Assembly (NCBI GenBank): GCA_003535955.1
Contig: DPZM01000284.1
Span: 6,973-13,072, forward strand
Direction: 5' to 3'
From: Lachnospiraceae bacterium
GTDB lineage: Bacteria; Bacillota; Clostridia; Lachnospirales; Lachnospiraceae
DNA: 6,100 bases
A program made the position numbers and the translations under genes. Under the pieces are notes generated by a model, which searched no databases, had not been told where the DNA came from, and worked only from the letters and a program-made list of their open reading frames with translations. Positions 1 through 5,406 of the stretch are shown in pieces (positions within the stretch are counted from its first letter, which is position 1; every line of letters begins with the position of its first letter).

Positions 1-113
1 GCAGGAACCACAGCCGGAGCCGGTGCGGCCGCATATACGTTTACTCCAAATATCAATCCCGCAAGAATAAGTCCCGTGCAAAAAGCCGTTCTGAATAACT
101 CTCTGTTTTTCAT
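1..113 (-). CDS. Exported protein, N-terminal fragment (cut by left edge)
   Basis: Only the first 37 codons are visible, and the gene runs off the left edge. The visible part is a classical Sec signal peptide: a basic n-region (MKNRELFR), a hydrophobic core at about residues 9-24 (TAFCTGLILAGLIFGV), and a probable signal peptidase I site after VYA (residue 28). An Ala/Pro-rich start of the mature protein follows (AAPAPAVVP). The one cysteine (C12) lies inside the hydrophobic core and is not in a lipobox, so a lipoprotein is unlikely. The ATG at 113-111 overlaps the TGA of the upstream phosphatase gene (ATGA), and its strong ribosome binding site lies inside that gene's last codons, which points to translational coupling. 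The function of the mature protein cannot be judged. I am confident of the start and export signal only. Confidence 0.8.
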   Translation of the reverse strand, partial: MKNRELFRTAFCTGLILAGLIFGVNVYAAAPAPAVVP

Positions 114-748
114 TTGGTTCCTCCTATTATATCAACAAGGTCCCACGGTTCATTTACCGCAGCATACATATCCTCTTTAATGACATTACCGAATCCGTAG
201 GCAGCATGTATGAACTTAACCCCCGCAGCCTTCGAAGCATCCGCATCGCCCTGTATATCACCGATGTATACAGGATCCTTAAGATCATGCTTATCAACGA
301 TATATCTAATATTGTCTGCCTTAAGAAGATTGTTGTCTCCAAGGCATATATGATCGGTGATCACATCATCAATATGGCTCCATGACAGGAAGAGCTCAAT
401 ATAACCGGCCTGGCAGTTGCTCACAATAAATATCTTATGAGTTTTGGCCAATTCACGTATTGTTTCAAGTATCTTCGGATACATGATACCCGGCTCTTTC
501 GTCAGGTGATCATGCTCATAGCCGTAACATTTGGGGGCAAATGCTTCTCTTTCTGCCTCAGGCACTCCCGGCATGATCGCCTCGATTATCTCAGGCATGG
601 GTTTACCAAAGAGACCCTGCAGCTGCATTGCCGTAACCGAGTAGTTCCCGTAACCGTTATCCTTAAGTGCCTCATTCCAGGCCTTCTCAACAACGGGTGT
701 TGAATTCCACAGAGTCCCGTCCACATCAAATATAATTCCGTCTATCAT
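110..748 (-). CDS. HAD-superfamily phosphatase (Gph/PpaX-like, HAD-IA)
   Basis: A 212-residue cytoplasmic haloacid dehalogenase-fold hydrolase, probably acting on a small phosphorylated metabolite; the substrate is not predictable. Motif I is DVDGT with nucleophile D8 and acid/base D10. A helical cap follows at about residues 15-85. Motif II is the serine in IVSN (S110), the motif III lysine is probably K143, and motif IV is GDIQGD (D164, D168, Mg2+ binding). All catalytic positions are present, and the length is typical of phosphoglycolate phosphatase or pyrophosphatase-like members. There is no signal peptide. The ATG at 748 is 12 bases after the stop of the peptidase gene, and its ribosome binding site GAGAGG (757-762) overlaps that stop. 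The 3' end overlaps the next gene by four bases. Family assignment is firm; a specific name would be guesswork. Confidence 0.92.
   Translation of the reverse strand: MIDGIIFDVDGTLWNSTPVVEKAWNEALKDNGYGNYSVTAMQLQGLFGKPMPEIIEAIMPGVPEAEREAFAPKCYGYEHDHLTKEPGIMYPKILETIRELAKTHKIFIVSNCQAGYIELFLSWSHIDDVITDHICLGDNNLLKADNIRYIVDKHDLKDPVYIGDIQGDADASKAAGVKFIHAAYGFGNVIKEDMYAAVNEPWDLVDIIGGTK
119..125 (-). promoter_or_regulatory. Ribosome binding site of the exported-protein gene, embedded in the phosphatase gene
   Basis: On the minus strand AGGAGGA ends six bases (from the GGAGG core) before the ATG at 113. The same bases encode Gly-Gly near the C-terminus of the upstream phosphatase. It supports the chosen start of the exported protein and coupling of the two genes. 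Confidence 0.8.
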
Positions 749-760
749 CTGAATGACCTC

Positions 761-3136
761 TCAATCCGGTAAAACCGGTGTCCAGTAGTTCTGCTGATAT
801 ATGTCCGTCATACGGTACATTATACGGTCCTTATTATTGCCATAGTCCCTGTATCCGATCTCGATATCGTCGGAAATCGTGACCTGTTCACCCAGCATAT
901 AAGAATCCCGGTATTCACCGTCATAGGAATAATAGTCACACAGGAAGTCGACCTTATCACCCGTCTTCACCTCGGTAAGGTTCTTGGCTATGGTTTCGGT
1001 CTCATTATTCTTATACACGGTCCTTGCACCTGCTATATACGGGTCGGCATTGCCGTTAAAGACAATGATCAGTTCAACCCTCTCTCCGTTAAGAAGAGCC
1101 GGAACATAACCGGTTGTTATCATATCCTCATTCTGACCCACGGTATCCAGCACATAGAAGGCAACCGGCTGTCCACCTATTGACAGAGCCATGTTGCTGT
1201 CTTCCCCGATAAGGTTACCGCCATCATCTATTGTAAACACATTGTCAAGACCCAGGTCTATATACCCTTCCCCGTCATCGAAGAAGATATTAAGTTCCAC
1301 ATCCTCGATAAGCTTCCACTGGTCATCCGACAGATGTATTACATAATCACCATCATCATTTTTAGTCCATACAAGGGCATTGGGATCAAAATAATTGTCA
1401 GAAATATACTGAGCAGTATCCTCCGTACTGAGTGACCTCCCTCCGATGAAATCAAGTATGGAAGGATCAAATCCGTAAGAGCCCGCACTTGTCTGCCCGG
1501 ACAGAAGGCCTCCAAGCATACCGGAAATAAGATCGTAATTTCCTCCGGATGGCTGTTCGGATACTCCGCCGCCAAGCAGGGTTCCCAAGAGTGAAGGCAT
1601 GGGGCTCGACACACCGCCTGCCGATATCTGTCCGCTCATCTCAAGTCCTGCGAACTCCTTGATACAGTTACTGTACTCCTCATCCATTCCTATCTGCTGA
1701 TAGGTGGCCAGGGCGCTCTTTACATTACCCGCCTTCTTGTAGGGGAAATAAATGGACAGACCGTTTGCGTTATTAATACAGGTCGCAGTCCTGTTATACT
1801 TGACCGCTCCCTGTAATGCCCTTATAAGGTCACTGCCCTCCGTGGTTCCCATATTCTTACACAGGTGGATAAGATCGACCTGGTCTATTCTTGATGACTG
1901 GGCGAATTCCCTTGTATTGTATCTTGCATCCGATACCTGTCTGTATTCCTTATTCTTAATGAGTTCATTGGTCGACCTGGCAAACCCGGTAAGTTCGGCA
2001 GGAACCGTAGCCTTAAGTTCGGCAAGATCGACTACGGATAATGTAGTCTTCTGCCCCGGACATTTCTGGTTGCATACATCGATGAAATCATCAACTATCC
2101 TCTTTCCTATTTCAACCGTGGGCATTGAAGTATCCTTAGACAAGGCTGTCAGCCAATTGGTATAATACCATCCCACACCCGGCTCAGTTTCTTCGGACGC
2201 TATAAGGTAATCACCGTACTGTTCAAGCATCAGGGCATTCTCCACCGTTGCCATAAGGCAGGCGTCAAATCCGATAAAGTCGAACCTTACACCGGCATCC
2301 CTAAAGGCTGTGTTTATCCCGGCAAGAGTCATTGAACCGCTGCCGGCATTCTTCTCATCATATCCGTATCCGCTGAGCGATCCGCCGCCATGATCCCAGA
2401 AGATTATCTCGTTCCTGTCAGCCGGATAATTCTTATTACAGTATTTGATAAAACCGGTAAGTGTAGCCGGCTTAACCATGGCCTCCGGGCCCATATCCGG
2501 TTCCAGGCATTCAAGGCCGCCGTTCTTTATGCGGTATATCTGATTGGTTCTTGAACTGATGACCGAATTGTTCCACCTTGTGCATCCACCGGTATAAACT
2601 ATGATGTTAACCTTATCTGACAGAGTTGCCTTAGCCATCTCGTTAAGGTCATTGGTAGCCATCCCATGCTTGCTCTCAAGATCGGTACCGCACATATAGA
2701 CCATAATTGTAATGGTATCTGAGCCGTCACCCTTTATTGTCGTATACTTGTCCCTGGCGCCTTCGGCAACAGATGTATCAACACTCCCGCTTCCCTGCCC
2801 CGCCGGTGCAAAGGGCTCGTTCTCCGTGCTCTCTGCAAGGCTGTGGCCTGGTCCCTGCCCGGACTGGCCCTGCTCCGTCTGAAGTGCATTATATGTATCG
2901 TCAGGTGTTTCAGATGAAAACAGACTGCTCCCGCCTCCAAACAAAAGAAGGAGAACTATGGCAATTATCGACAGCTTACCTCCGCCGCTCCTTAGCGGAC
3001 TGCCTCCTCCGGATGATCCGCCCGGTCTGCCGCCCGATCCTACCGGACCCGTTCCCAGGCCTTCACCTCTTTTATGTACATCCATGCCGCCATCAAGAAC
3101 ATTCCTCTTACGGCCTGTCGGTCTGTTATCAGCCAT
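761..3136 (-). CDS. Membrane-anchored clostripain-family (C11) cysteine peptidase
   Basis: A 791-residue protein. The start is the ATG at 3136, six bases after GGAGG (3143-3147); an in-frame ATG at 3202 lies upstream of the likely transcription start. Layout: a basic, Gly-rich cytoplasmic tail (1-54), one hydrophobic segment (about 55-72) with no cleavage site, a low-complexity Gln/Gly/Ser/Glu linker (75-140), the C11 peptidase domain (about 141-495), a Gly-rich imperfectly repeated linker (about 500-560), and a beta-rich acidic C-terminal domain (about 570-791). This predicts a type II membrane protein with the protease outside the cell. Catalytic His is H249 in WDHGGG and Cys is C293 in FDACLM. 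D291, two before the Cys, matches the S1 aspartate that gives C11 enzymes Arg/Lys specificity (known from PmC11/clostripain). The EETEPG-GW segment (315-323) is also family-typical. It is the first gene of an operon with the phosphatase and the exported protein. The physiological substrate is unknown. Confidence 0.93.
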   Translation of the reverse strand: MADNRPTGRKRNVLDGGMDVHKRGEGLGTGPVGSGGRPGGSSGGGSPLRSGGGKLSIIAIVLLLLFGGGSSLFSSETPDDTYNALQTEQGQSGQGPGHSLAESTENEPFAPAGQGSGSVDTSVAEGARDKYTTIKGDGSDTITIMVYMCGTDLESKHGMATNDLNEMAKATLSDKVNIIVYTGGCTRWNNSVISSRTNQIYRIKNGGLECLEPDMGPEAMVKPATLTGFIKYCNKNYPADRNEIIFWDHGGGSLSGYGYDEKNAGSGSMTLAGINTAFRDAGVRFDFIGFDACLMATVENALMLEQYGDYLIASEETEPGVGWYYTNWLTALSKDTSMPTVEIGKRIVDDFIDVCNQKCPGQKTTLSVVDLAELKATVPAELTGFARSTNELIKNKEYRQVSDARYNTREFAQSSRIDQVDLIHLCKNMGTTEGSDLIRALQGAVKYNRTATCINNANGLSIYFPYKKAGNVKSALATYQQIGMDEEYSNCIKEFAGLEMSGQISAGGVSSPMPSLLGTLLGGGVSEQPSGGNYDLISGMLGGLLSGQTSAGSYGFDPSILDFIGGRSLSTEDTAQYISDNYFDPNALVWTKNDDGDYVIHLSDDQWKLIEDVELNIFFDDGEGYIDLGLDNVFTIDDGGNLIGEDSNMALSIGGQPVAFYVLDTVGQNEDMITTGYVPALLNGERVELIIVFNGNADPYIAGARTVYKNNETETIAKNLTEVKTGDKVDFLCDYYSYDGEYRDSYMLGEQVTISDDIEIGYRDYGNNKDRIMYRMTDIYQQNYWTPVLPD
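1466..1636 (-). repeat. Imperfect Gly/Ser/Leu-rich repeats in the peptidase linker
   Basis: The linker at residues 501-557 of the C11 peptidase carries related units. SGQISAGG (501-508) recurs as SGQTSAGS (546-553). Residues 515-535 (SLLGTLLGGG...GGNYD) resemble 539-557 (GMLGGLLSG...SYGFD). This looks like an old in-frame duplication within a flexible spacer between the protease and the C-terminal domain. Its function is probably structural, and the repeat is degenerate. Confidence 0.5.
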
Positions 3137-3165
3137 TTTTAACCTCCGTACCAAAACATAAAACA

Positions 3166-3200
3166 GCGGGTCATCCACTATAACTTGTAGAATCGCCCGC
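3166..3200 (-). promoter_or_regulatory. Possible 5'-terminal hairpin in the leader of the peptidase mRNA
   Basis: On the minus strand GCGGG (3200-3196) can pair with CCCGC (3170-3166). Between them ATTCTA can pair with TA plus GGAT across a small bulge, around a CAAGTTA loop. The outer arm begins where transcription from the 3204-3232 promoter should start, so the RNA would begin with a stem-loop. Such structures often protect the 5' end. No U-run follows, so it is not a terminator. I do not recognise a riboswitch class. Confidence 0.4.
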
Positions 3201-3203
3201 ATA

Positions 3204-3232
3204 AGTATACTAAATATATGGTTGTTTGTCTA
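3204..3232 (-). promoter_or_regulatory. Sigma-A-type promoter of the peptidase operon
   Basis: On the minus strand the -35 box is TAGACA (3232-3227) and the -10 box is TATACT (3209-3204), separated by exactly 17 bases. Each matches the consensus at 5 of 6 positions. The predicted start is near 3197, giving a leader of about 60 nt before the ATG at 3136. The -35 box lies 8 bases after the stop codon of the membrane-protein gene, with no terminator between, so read-through could add to expression. Confidence 0.75.
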
Positions 3233-3240
3233 TAAAAAGG

Positions 3241-4434
3241 TCAGTTAAGTTTACTGTTGTTTATATAAGACAATAAAGATGTTACATACAAAAGCAGTAT
3301 CCCGATAAGAAGGATCAGACCTCCGTCACCTCTGAAGGGGAAAAGGATATAGATTATCACGTATATCAGGGCAAGTGCGATAAAGCCCGTAATGCCTATA
3401 GCGGCAATATAGTATTCCTTAATCTTACGGTTCTGGATATCCCCTGTTATAAGGGCAAAGGATATTCCCAACGACGCAACTGCCGATATCTCCGTGGCAA
3501 TGAAGAGATTGTTTATCGCAATATCCGTGAAAAGGAAGCCCACCACCATAATGACAAAACTCAGTACGGAAACCAGCTTAAGTACGGTAAAAACAAGTGC
3601 ATGCCTTCCCTTGAAGAGCCTGTCTATATACAGAAGAAAGGGCAGCGGGATCATCGACGCAAAGAAAAAGGCACTGTCCCTTGCCGTCTCAACATTCGGG
3701 AATATGAACTGGGCCGCCGGAGAATTAAAGAGAAACCATGCCGAAGCCGTGGTCACTCCAAGGCTCATATAGAAAAGCTCATAAGATCTCCCGGCTCTGT
3801 CCGGGACAAAAATGATTTTAAGTATTGTTCCGATCCCGAACGCCACAAGTACCATTGCAAGTATAAGGGTAAACTGATATGGCTTTACCGCCTTTAGGAG
3901 CAGGGCTGCCTTATCACCGATATATATTGAACCCAGCTGGTGATTCTCACTTGCATACTTGGGAAAACAGATCCTTAAGGTTCTGCCCTCATCCGTATCC
4001 TTTAAAGATACAAAATCATATTGATAGGCGACATCTCCTTTAAAGAGCCTGCGCCCATCATTGTTTACCGAAAGCCTTGGTTCATCATCCACATACACAT
4101 ACACTTCATGTCCCATATTCCATATCATAAGCCATTCATCAAGGATATCTGATGTAAGCCTGACGGTAAGTGTCAGCTCATCATCCCCGTACTGCTCATA
4201 CGTGCCGGGGAGAGTTATGGACTGCGAGCTTCCGTCCTTTAATTCAACCTCGAAGTAAGAATCAAGCGAAATGCAGTCGTCCGTTGACACTCCTCTGTCG
4301 TTTATCAGTATCGTTTCACCCGTAATAAGATATGCCAGGCTTATAACGATCATAAGCACCAATGCTGCAGGCATTATTGCGTTTATTATATTTATGAACT
4401 TACTTCCTTCTTTTGCGTTCCTGTCGTTTTCCAC
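3241..4434 (-). CDS. Receptor-like 7TM membrane protein without output domain (7TMR-DISM-like)
   Basis: A 397-residue integral membrane protein from the GTG at 4434. Helices by eye are 15-37, 187-210, 218-236, 253-271, 279-303, 308-330, 340-365 and 371-389. The roughly 145-residue stretch 40-185 after the first helix is polar, beta-like and should face outside. Positive charges (KGRH 275-278, NRKIKE 335-340, C-terminal lysine) support N-in/C-in topology. One anchor, an extracytoplasmic domain and seven helices form the sensor layout of 7TMR-DISM receptors, which normally end in GGDEF, histidine kinase or similar domains. Here only about eight residues follow the last helix. A GTG at 4443 is also in frame, but GAGGTG (4441-4446) sits six bases before the 4434 GTG and overlaps the 4443 codon, so 4434 fits better. 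Role as a sensor is inferred from architecture; an unrelated membrane protein is possible. Confidence 0.8.
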   Translation of the reverse strand: MENDRNAKEGSKFINIINAIMPAALVLMIVISLAYLITGETILINDRGVSTDDCISLDSYFEVELKDGSSQSITLPGTYEQYGDDELTLTVRLTSDILDEWLMIWNMGHEVYVYVDDEPRLSVNNDGRRLFKGDVAYQYDFVSLKDTDEGRTLRICFPKYASENHQLGSIYIGDKAALLLKAVKPYQFTLILAMVLVAFGIGTILKIIFVPDRAGRSYELFYMSLGVTTASAWFLFNSPAAQFIFPNVETARDSAFFFASMIPLPFLLYIDRLFKGRHALVFTVLKLVSVLSFVIMVVGFLFTDIAINNLFIATEISAVASLGISFALITGDIQNRKIKEYYIAAIGITGFIALALIYVIIYILFPFRGDGGLILLIGILLLYVTSLLSYINNSKLN

Positions 4435-4459
4435 TTTATTCACCTCTGCAACAGCCTTT

Positions 4460-4488
4460 ATTGTATACCAATTTCCCGGTCAAAACAA
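4460..4488 (-). promoter_or_regulatory. Probable promoter of the 7TM membrane-protein gene
   Basis: On the minus strand TTGTTT (4488-4483) and TACAAT (4465-4460) are 17 bases apart. The -10 is good (5 of 6) and the -35 is weak. A TGG before TATACA offers an overlapping extended -10 alternative. Predicted start near 4453 leaves about 19 nt before the GTG at 4434 but only about 10 nt before the GTG at 4443, which favours the later start. Confidence 0.5.
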
Positions 4489-4518
4489 CTTCTTACCCCT
4501 GTTTATCCGACATCTTTA

Positions 4519-4547
4519 TTGACAATCGGCTTCGAATCCTGTAGGTT
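4519..4547 (+). promoter_or_regulatory. Possible promoter of pgeF
   Basis: A perfect -35 box TTGACA (4519-4524) is followed, after 17 bases, by TAGGTT (4542-4547), a poor -10 that keeps only the conserved T, A and final T. Transcription would start near 4554, about four bases before the ATG at 4558, giving a nearly leaderless mRNA. The spacer 4435-4557 holds this site and the divergent promoter of the membrane-protein gene, and I see nothing else in it. Confidence 0.4.
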
Positions 4548-4557
4548 TAAATCACAT

Positions 4558-5406
4558 ATGATCAAAAATAACAAAAACGGTATCGAATACCTGACTTTTA
4601 ACAACATAAGTTCGCTAAACGGGATAAGGCACGCCTTTTCAACCAGGCTCGGCGGTGTGAGCACAGGAATATATTCATCCATGAACTTAGGGTTTACCAG
4701 AGGCGACATTAGAGAAAATGTTGAAGAGAACTTCAGAAGAATGGCTTCTGTCCTTAGCTGCGAACCGTCTGACTTTGTTACGGGAGTCCAGACACACACG
4801 ACCAATGTTCACCGGGTTTCCAAAAAAGATGCGGGAAAGGGCGTGACAAGGCCTGTCGACTATACGGATGTTGACGGGCTTATCACCGATGAACAGGGGC
4901 TTGTGCTGACAACCTTCTACGCCGACTGCGTTCCCCTTTTCTTCGTTGATCCCGTGCACCGGGCCATAGGTTTATCGCACTCGGGCTGGCGCGGGACCGT
5001 AAAACGCATGGGGAAGGTCACCATAGATGCCATGCGTGATAACTTCGGGACCGATCCGAACGACCTTGTCTGCGGCATAGGACCGTCCATATGCATGGAC
5101 TGTTATGAGGTAAGCGAAGACGTTGCCGAAGCCTTTATGAAGGAATTCTCAGGATGTCTTCTGTCTGCCGGCGACACCCTTGATGACAATAAGTTTCTGA
5201 TGAGCAAGGGGAACGATAAGTATCTTCTCGACCTTCGGGCCGCCAACAGGCTCATAATGCTCGAAGCGGGAGTTCCCGCAGAAAACATAGAACTTCCCGG
5301 AATATGCACCTGCTGCAATCCGGACTACCTTTTTTCGCACCGGGCATCCAAGGGACAGCGCGGCAACATGGCCGGGTTTCTTCAGATATTACCCGGAAAC
5401 ACATAA
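4558..5406 (+). CDS. pgeF: PgeF / YfiH-YlmD family laccase-domain enzyme (polyphenol oxidase family)
   Basis: A 282-residue cytoplasmic enzyme of the multicopper-oxidase-like YfiH/PgeF fold. Family members have been described as purine nucleoside phosphorylase/adenosine deaminase enzymes, and in E. coli PgeF edits peptidoglycan precursors by removing mis-incorporated L-Ser from UDP-MurNAc. Zn-site residues are present: H80 (VQTH), C124 (ADC) and H141 (SHSGWRG). Other family marks are FSTRLGGVS (27-35), GIGPSI (173-178) with YEV, and the C-terminal FSHRASKGQRGNMAGF (259-274). Length is normal. The reading frame opens at a TTG (4519), but that TTG belongs to the TTGACA box and lacks a ribosome binding site; ATG 4558 is the more natural start, though its own site is weak (AGG about 12 bases upstream). 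The gene is divergent from the 7TM gene and its 3' end overlaps the convergent radical SAM gene by 25 bases. Confidence 0.92.
   Translation: MIKNNKNGIEYLTFNNISSLNGIRHAFSTRLGGVSTGIYSSMNLGFTRGDIRENVEENFRRMASVLSCEPSDFVTGVQTHTTNVHRVSKKDAGKGVTRPVDYTDVDGLITDEQGLVLTTFYADCVPLFFVDPVHRAIGLSHSGWRGTVKRMGKVTIDAMRDNFGTDPNDLVCGIGPSICMDCYEVSEDVAEAFMKEFSGCLLSAGDTLDDNKFLMSKGNDKYLLDLRAANRLIMLEAGVPAENIELPGICTCCNPDYLFSHRASKGQRGNMAGFLQILPGNT
5382..5406. other. Tail-to-tail overlap of pgeF and the radical SAM gene
   Basis: The TAA of pgeF (5404-5406) lies inside the radical SAM gene, whose TGA (complement of 5382-5384) lies inside pgeF, so both coding regions share 25 bases. A near-palindrome ATTACCCGGAAAC makes both proteins end in Pro-Gly-Asn plus one residue (PGNT and PGNI). 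No intrinsic terminator is visible on either side, so the transcripts should overlap as antisense RNAs. Confidence 0.8.

Noticed and set aside
1752..2165. 137-residue plus-strand open frame inside the peptidase gene
   Set aside because: It is antisense to the conserved C11 domain, has no recognisable domain or start signal, and reflects codon bias on the coding strand.
2737..3183. 148-residue plus-strand open frame opposite the peptidase N-terminus
   Set aside because: It is a shadow of the Gly/Pro-rich coding sequence on the other strand, with no ribosome binding site and Pro/Arg/Cys-rich low-complexity content. The same holds for smaller frames there (2958-3161 plus, 2734-2940 minus).
3137..3202. 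Longer N-terminus of the peptidase starting at ATG 3202
   Set aside because: It would begin at or before the likely transcription start, has no ribosome binding site, and its 22 extra residues are encoded by the hairpin leader. ATG 3136 has GGAGG at ideal spacing.
3204..3211. AGTATACT palindrome, and GTATAC again at 4463-4468, as a shared operator
   Set aside because: Both coincide with -10 regions where TATA-like palindromes are expected by chance, and the flanking bases do not match beyond the core.
4519..4557. TTG 4519 as the start of pgeF
   Set aside because: The TTG is part of a perfect TTGACA promoter box, no ribosome binding site precedes it, and the 13 extra residues do not resemble the family N-terminus.
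4503..4959. Minus-strand frames (100 and 90 residues) antisense to pgeF
   Set aside because: They overlap the well-supported pgeF reading frame, have no ribosome binding site and show no family resemblance.
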